Source: Littorina saxatilis
Taxonomy: Eukaryota > Mollusca > Gastropoda > Littorinimorpha > Littorinidae
DNA length: 64,000 nucleotides
Assembly: GCF_037325665.1 (NCBI RefSeq)
Contig: NC_090261.1
Location: 23,842,577-23,906,576 of the forward strand
Reading direction: 5' to 3'
Shown: positions 60,846 to 64,000 of the stretch, one piece after another
Layout: each line of letters opens with the position of its first letter
How positions within the stretch are numbered: position 1 is the first letter of the stretch
Program-made: the position numbers and the translations under genes
The notes under the pieces: generated by a model
What the model saw: only the letters and a program-made list of their open reading frames with translations
What the model was told of the DNA's origin: nothing
Databases searched by the model: none

Positions 60846-61599
60846 GCGTCACCATGTCAAAGACAAAGTATTAAACAGGCCAACATGTTTCATTCGAGGA
60901 GCATAGACAGCCTCAAAGACAAAGAGAATGCATCGTCTGATTAAAATCCAAGACATCATTCATTCAGAGAGTGTCACTGATCAACACACCATCAATAACA
61001 GTTATAGATTGCACTGCACTGATCAGATCGTCTTTCTTCACCGGGGCGATAATAGGACAGAAGAAGGAAGGACTAGAAGAAAAGGGGATGAATGAATGAC
61101 TGAAATTGACATTCAACGTCATCGGTGGCCAATTTAAGACAAAAGAGAATGGGAGGGAGGGGGGGGGGACAGTTTGTCGGTCAAAATATGGCGCTCGACG
61201 ACCTAAAACTCGTGTCTCTGACGCGGACAAAGTCTGGAATCTTTGGTAATCCCCACCCCCTTCAGTCTTCTGGCCGAATTCGGAAGAAAGATTGATGAGG
61301 GAAAGTTATGATGTAAGGAAAAGGCTGAAGTAGTTAGGTGGGGTCGGCGGTGGATTCTGTTTGGTGACGGAGCAGGGACAGGCTCTCATGCTGAACTGAC
61401 GGAAGTCTCCGGAAAGACCTGGTTGATGTCTTGGCCGGGATGACGTCCAGACCTTCTGCTTTTGCGGATCCAGCCGTATGTTGACAGGAGCTGGAGAAAG
61501 TCAGGCCGAAGAAGGCCAGAGGTCGGAGTGTAATTAGACGTAGAAATGATGACAACCAATATTGAAAGTCCTAGGTCGTAGGCTATTGTTGGAAGCATT

Positions 61600-61905
61600 T
61601 TTATTTTCATTACTATTGTGCCATTACTGAGAAATTCGGGTCGCTTTTCCCCAGTAATAAGATAGCCAGCACCAGAGCCGCGCTGCCCAGGTGTGTGCGC
61701 GTTTAGGTGTAATAAGCCACCCGCATTTCTGGCAAAATGCATGACCGAGGTCTTTTACGTGGTGACTGATACGGGCATGGTACATGTATAGATATACACT
61801 CACTGAATCTCGGCTTTAACGTTGACCCATGTCAGTCCGTCCGCTGGGATTGGAACTGTGCATGGACTGCACAAGTCCAGTGCGGTAGCAGCGGAACTAC
61901 CTCCC
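61600..61905 (-). repeat. Third SINE-like family, single copy (reverse)
   Basis: On the minus strand, a tRNA-like head (GCACTGGACTTGTGCAGTCC, then AGTTCCAATCCC as a degenerate B box) is followed by GTAAAAGACCTCGGTCATGC, TTTTGCCAGAAATGCGGGTG and GAAAAGCGACCCGAATTTCT. I recall near-identical wording from gastropod interspersed repeats, which supports the taxon inference. No target duplication found. Confidence 0.6.
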
Positions 61906-62351
61906 CCCCCCCTTCCCCACCCTCCCGGAGATGGAGCTTAACAGTGACATGAAAGTATTCCCGAAATTCCATACTTCGCTGGCATTCTTATCGAACACAT
62001 TGGGGTTTAGTCGGCATAGTCGGAAAAGACAGACGAGCGGAGACGGAAAGAGAGATGCGGGATGCTGAGAGCATTTGGGGTAAAGGGGGGGGGGGGGGAG
62101 TGACGCTGAACCTACACGTGCTGACAAATGGCTTGTGCAAAGTTCTTAACAATCGGTGGAGTATTTTTGTTGTGGGACACCCATCAACTAAGTTTGTCTT
62201 CGTAACGGTAAGGCGACGAAGACTTAGGAGTCGACGAAGAACTTGAGGTGACGGGACACGAGGATGGAAGGAATGGGAGGTTGACCGGGACCGCGAGGAA
62301 CCAGGGAAGGGTAGGAATTAGAGGGGGGGGGGGGGGTAGAGGATTGAAGGG

Positions 62352-62575
62352 GCGGGGAAATAGCTCAGTCGGTTGCGGCGCTGGCTTCAAAACCAGTTTG
62401 TCGCTATCAGCGTGGGTTCGATCGCCACGTTCGGCAAGGGATTTATTTCCCAGAGACGACTTTGCGCAGACTTTTCTCGGTGTCCGAATACCCCCGTGTG
62501 CACGCATGCGCACGATAAAGATCCCAAGTTCAAAGCGAAAGTCTCAGGGCCTGGAAACACGAATGCACGTATGTA
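62352..62575 (+). repeat. tRNA-derived SINE, head type 2, 3'-truncated copy d
   Basis: The head is GGGGAAATAGCTCAGTCGGT, then GTGGGTTCGATCGCCACG, with B box GGTTCGATCGCC. It is followed by GGTGTCCGAATACCCCC and CGCACGATAAAGATCCC. The distal body and GAAGAAG tail are missing. The head matches copy 54389, not copies 14044 or 40103. Confidence 0.7.
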
Positions 62576-62587
62576 GGAAACAAAATA

Positions 62588-62660
62588 AACATTTAGTCAA
62601 TCTGTCGGCCTGACACTGAAAGATCAACACTAAAAATAAAACTTGACTAAATGTTAAAAA
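62588..62660. repeat. Fragment with GACTAAATGT inverted termini
   Basis: ACATTTAGTCAATCTGTCGG on the left and AAACTTGACTAAATGTT on the right form an inverted repeat. They match the terminal motifs of the 870-bp family (copies I-III) without its interior, so this may be a minimal deletion derivative. Confidence 0.55.
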
Positions 62661-63379
62661 AAAGATAATGGTTAGCGCCATGTAGTATGGCAGATCGCTT
62701 TCCCCAGTGAGAAAGCAGCCCGAATTTTCATGAGGGGAACCTGACAGGGCTATAAACAATCCAATCCTTATCCTCCTAGGTGACGCTGGACTTAGGAATC
62801 TTCCGAGTGGTGATGATTGCACTGTGCAAAGTGCCAACGGCAATGATCACCTTTCTTCGGAACAAAAATTGTGTGTGTGTAGTGGATGGGGCGGGGGGGG
62901 GGGTGGATATATCAAGCAAGGGAGGTGTTCGGAGAGCGGGGGAGAACGTTTTACTTAGAATGTAAGTCTATAAGCTTGGACTTACAAAGACAAAAATGTG
63001 TTTGATGTGGGTCACTGAATATTGAGACCGTTCCGCAATCCGTCGGAACAGCAGGAGCGACAAAGACTCTGGAATCGAAGAAGACGACTGAAAAGGGGGT
63101 TGAGGGAAGAGAGGGGAGGGGTCAAAGATTGACGGGAGGGGGGGGGGGGGCTGGGGATAAGGTAGTTGTGACGCCGGACTTACCAAGTGGTGACAGTGGC
63201 AGTACGCAAAGTGGCCAGGGCAGGTATTGTTGGGGGCATTAGTCTCCTCCCTGCTGAGGTCACACTGATTGCTACTCACGTCGTCACAGGGGATTATTTC
63301 CCCCTGCCTCCCCACTTGACGCCCGCTAAGCTCTCTCTTGGGTCACGTTTGAAGTCGTCTCTCTCTCTCTCTTCCAGTA
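62661..63379. other. G-run-rich degenerate repeat region
   Basis: Related blocks recur: GTGACGCTGGACTTAGGAAT (62780) and GTGACGCCGGACTTACCAAG (63169), with GCAAAGTG following each. A weaker match lies at 62100. Long G-runs (62080, 62320, 62890, 63138) accompany them. No gene. Confidence 0.5.
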
Positions 63380-63524
63380 CTAGTCTTCTGCTGGTCGTCG
63401 TAATCATAAGGCTGGAAACAGTCCGCGCAAGCTTCTGAGGATCTGCCCTCCTTCCTCGGCTACTATTACTCTTCCTTTTCCGTCCCCTTCTTCATTTTCT
63501 ATTTGTGTCTCTGTTCTCGTCCCC

Positions 63525-63583
<59 letters not shown>

Positions 63584-63910
63584 CTCTCTCTCCCTCTCTT
63601 TCTCTCTCCCTCTCTCCATCCCTCTCAGTTTTTCTGCTGGTCGCTGTAATCATAACACTGAACGTGAACTGCCCTGCAAGCTTCTGAGGATCCATGCTTC
63701 CCCAATTTCTCTTCAGCCCTCCTCCCTCTCCTCCTTTTTGTTGGTCAGTTGGGGAACTGTTTCTATAGATCTCTGTGTCTCTCTCAGTCCCAGTCTTCTA
63801 CTGGTCGTCGTAATCATAAGACTGGACTCAACCTCCCTGCTAGACTTGCACGTTTTTGAGGTTCTCCCCTCCTCCTTCCTTGTCTCTCTCTCCCACACCC
63901 CTCCGGCCAC
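63380..63910. repeat. Three-unit tandem repeat of about 200-245 bp
   Basis: Units are marked by CTGGTCGTCGTAATCATAAG at about 63393, CTGGTCGCTGTAATCATAAC at about 63637 and CTGGTCGTCGTAATCATAAG at about 63802. CAAGCTTCTGAGGATC follows in the first two. A C-run and CT array (63520-63615) separate units 1 and 2. The pattern reaches the window edge. No gene. Confidence 0.7.
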
Positions 63911-64000
63911 ACCCCTGTCCTCTTCGTATTCAGTGTTTCTCGACTGTCTCAGTATCTCAACGTCTTTGTTCCTTGCCCCCTCCCTCCCTCCCTCACCCCA

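Overview
This is animal nuclear DNA. It carries split genes with GT-AG introns, abundant CT/CA/GT microsatellites, tRNA-derived SINEs, many short terminal-inverted-repeat (TIR) transposons and intron-encoded C/D box snoRNAs. The three recognisable genes are metazoan orthologues. The repeat types (a retroposon ending in TTTATTTGGTGTTTAACGTCG when read in reverse, and an 870-bp family ending in CGCCTTACGCGACTTG) suggest, from memory, a marine mollusc and probably a gastropod. That taxonomic call is inference.

Layout. 1-4.3 kb: a PIF1-helicase-like relic, then unannotated repeat-rich DNA. 4.3-29.7 kb (+): the 3' two thirds of an R7-family RGS gene (RGS7/RGS6-like). Eleven exons are firm and join to exactly 343 codons in frame. 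The N-terminal DEP exons lie upstream of the window, and the last coding exon is uncertain. Its introns hold several MITEs, a tRNA-derived SINE, an internally deleted Tc1-like element with a retroposon nested in it, and an 870-bp repeat family. 29.7-42.1 kb: probable RGS 3' UTR, then gene-free DNA dominated by a 2.5-kb piggyBac-like element (TTAA-flanked) filled with a pyrimidine minisatellite. 42.1-50.4 kb (-): the complete actin-related protein 2 gene (8 coding exons, 395 aa). 50.45-50.63 kb: a compact bidirectional promoter. 50.6-55.1 kb (+): a complete neudesin gene (4 exons, 163 aa). 55.1-64 kb: neudesin 3' UTR followed by a dense field of mobile elements, including a 601-bp near-perfect foldback element, and low-complexity tandem repeats. 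I see no recognisable host gene after 55.7 kb.

How the genes work together. RGS7-type proteins are GTPase activators that pair with Gbeta5 in neurons. ARP2 is an actin-nucleating subunit of the Arp2/3 complex. Neudesin is a haem-binding, secreted or ER-located MAPR protein. No shared pathway is evident. The one clear organisational link is the head-to-head ARP2/neudesin promoter.

The most interesting unlisted structure is a set of eight C/D box snoRNAs in ARP2 introns, on the same strand as ARP2. One lies in intron 4, one in intron 5, and six lie in a roughly 310-bp tandem amplification in intron 6. They share an invariant D-box guide complementary to a conserved 18S rRNA segment, and their terminal stems carry compensatory base changes.
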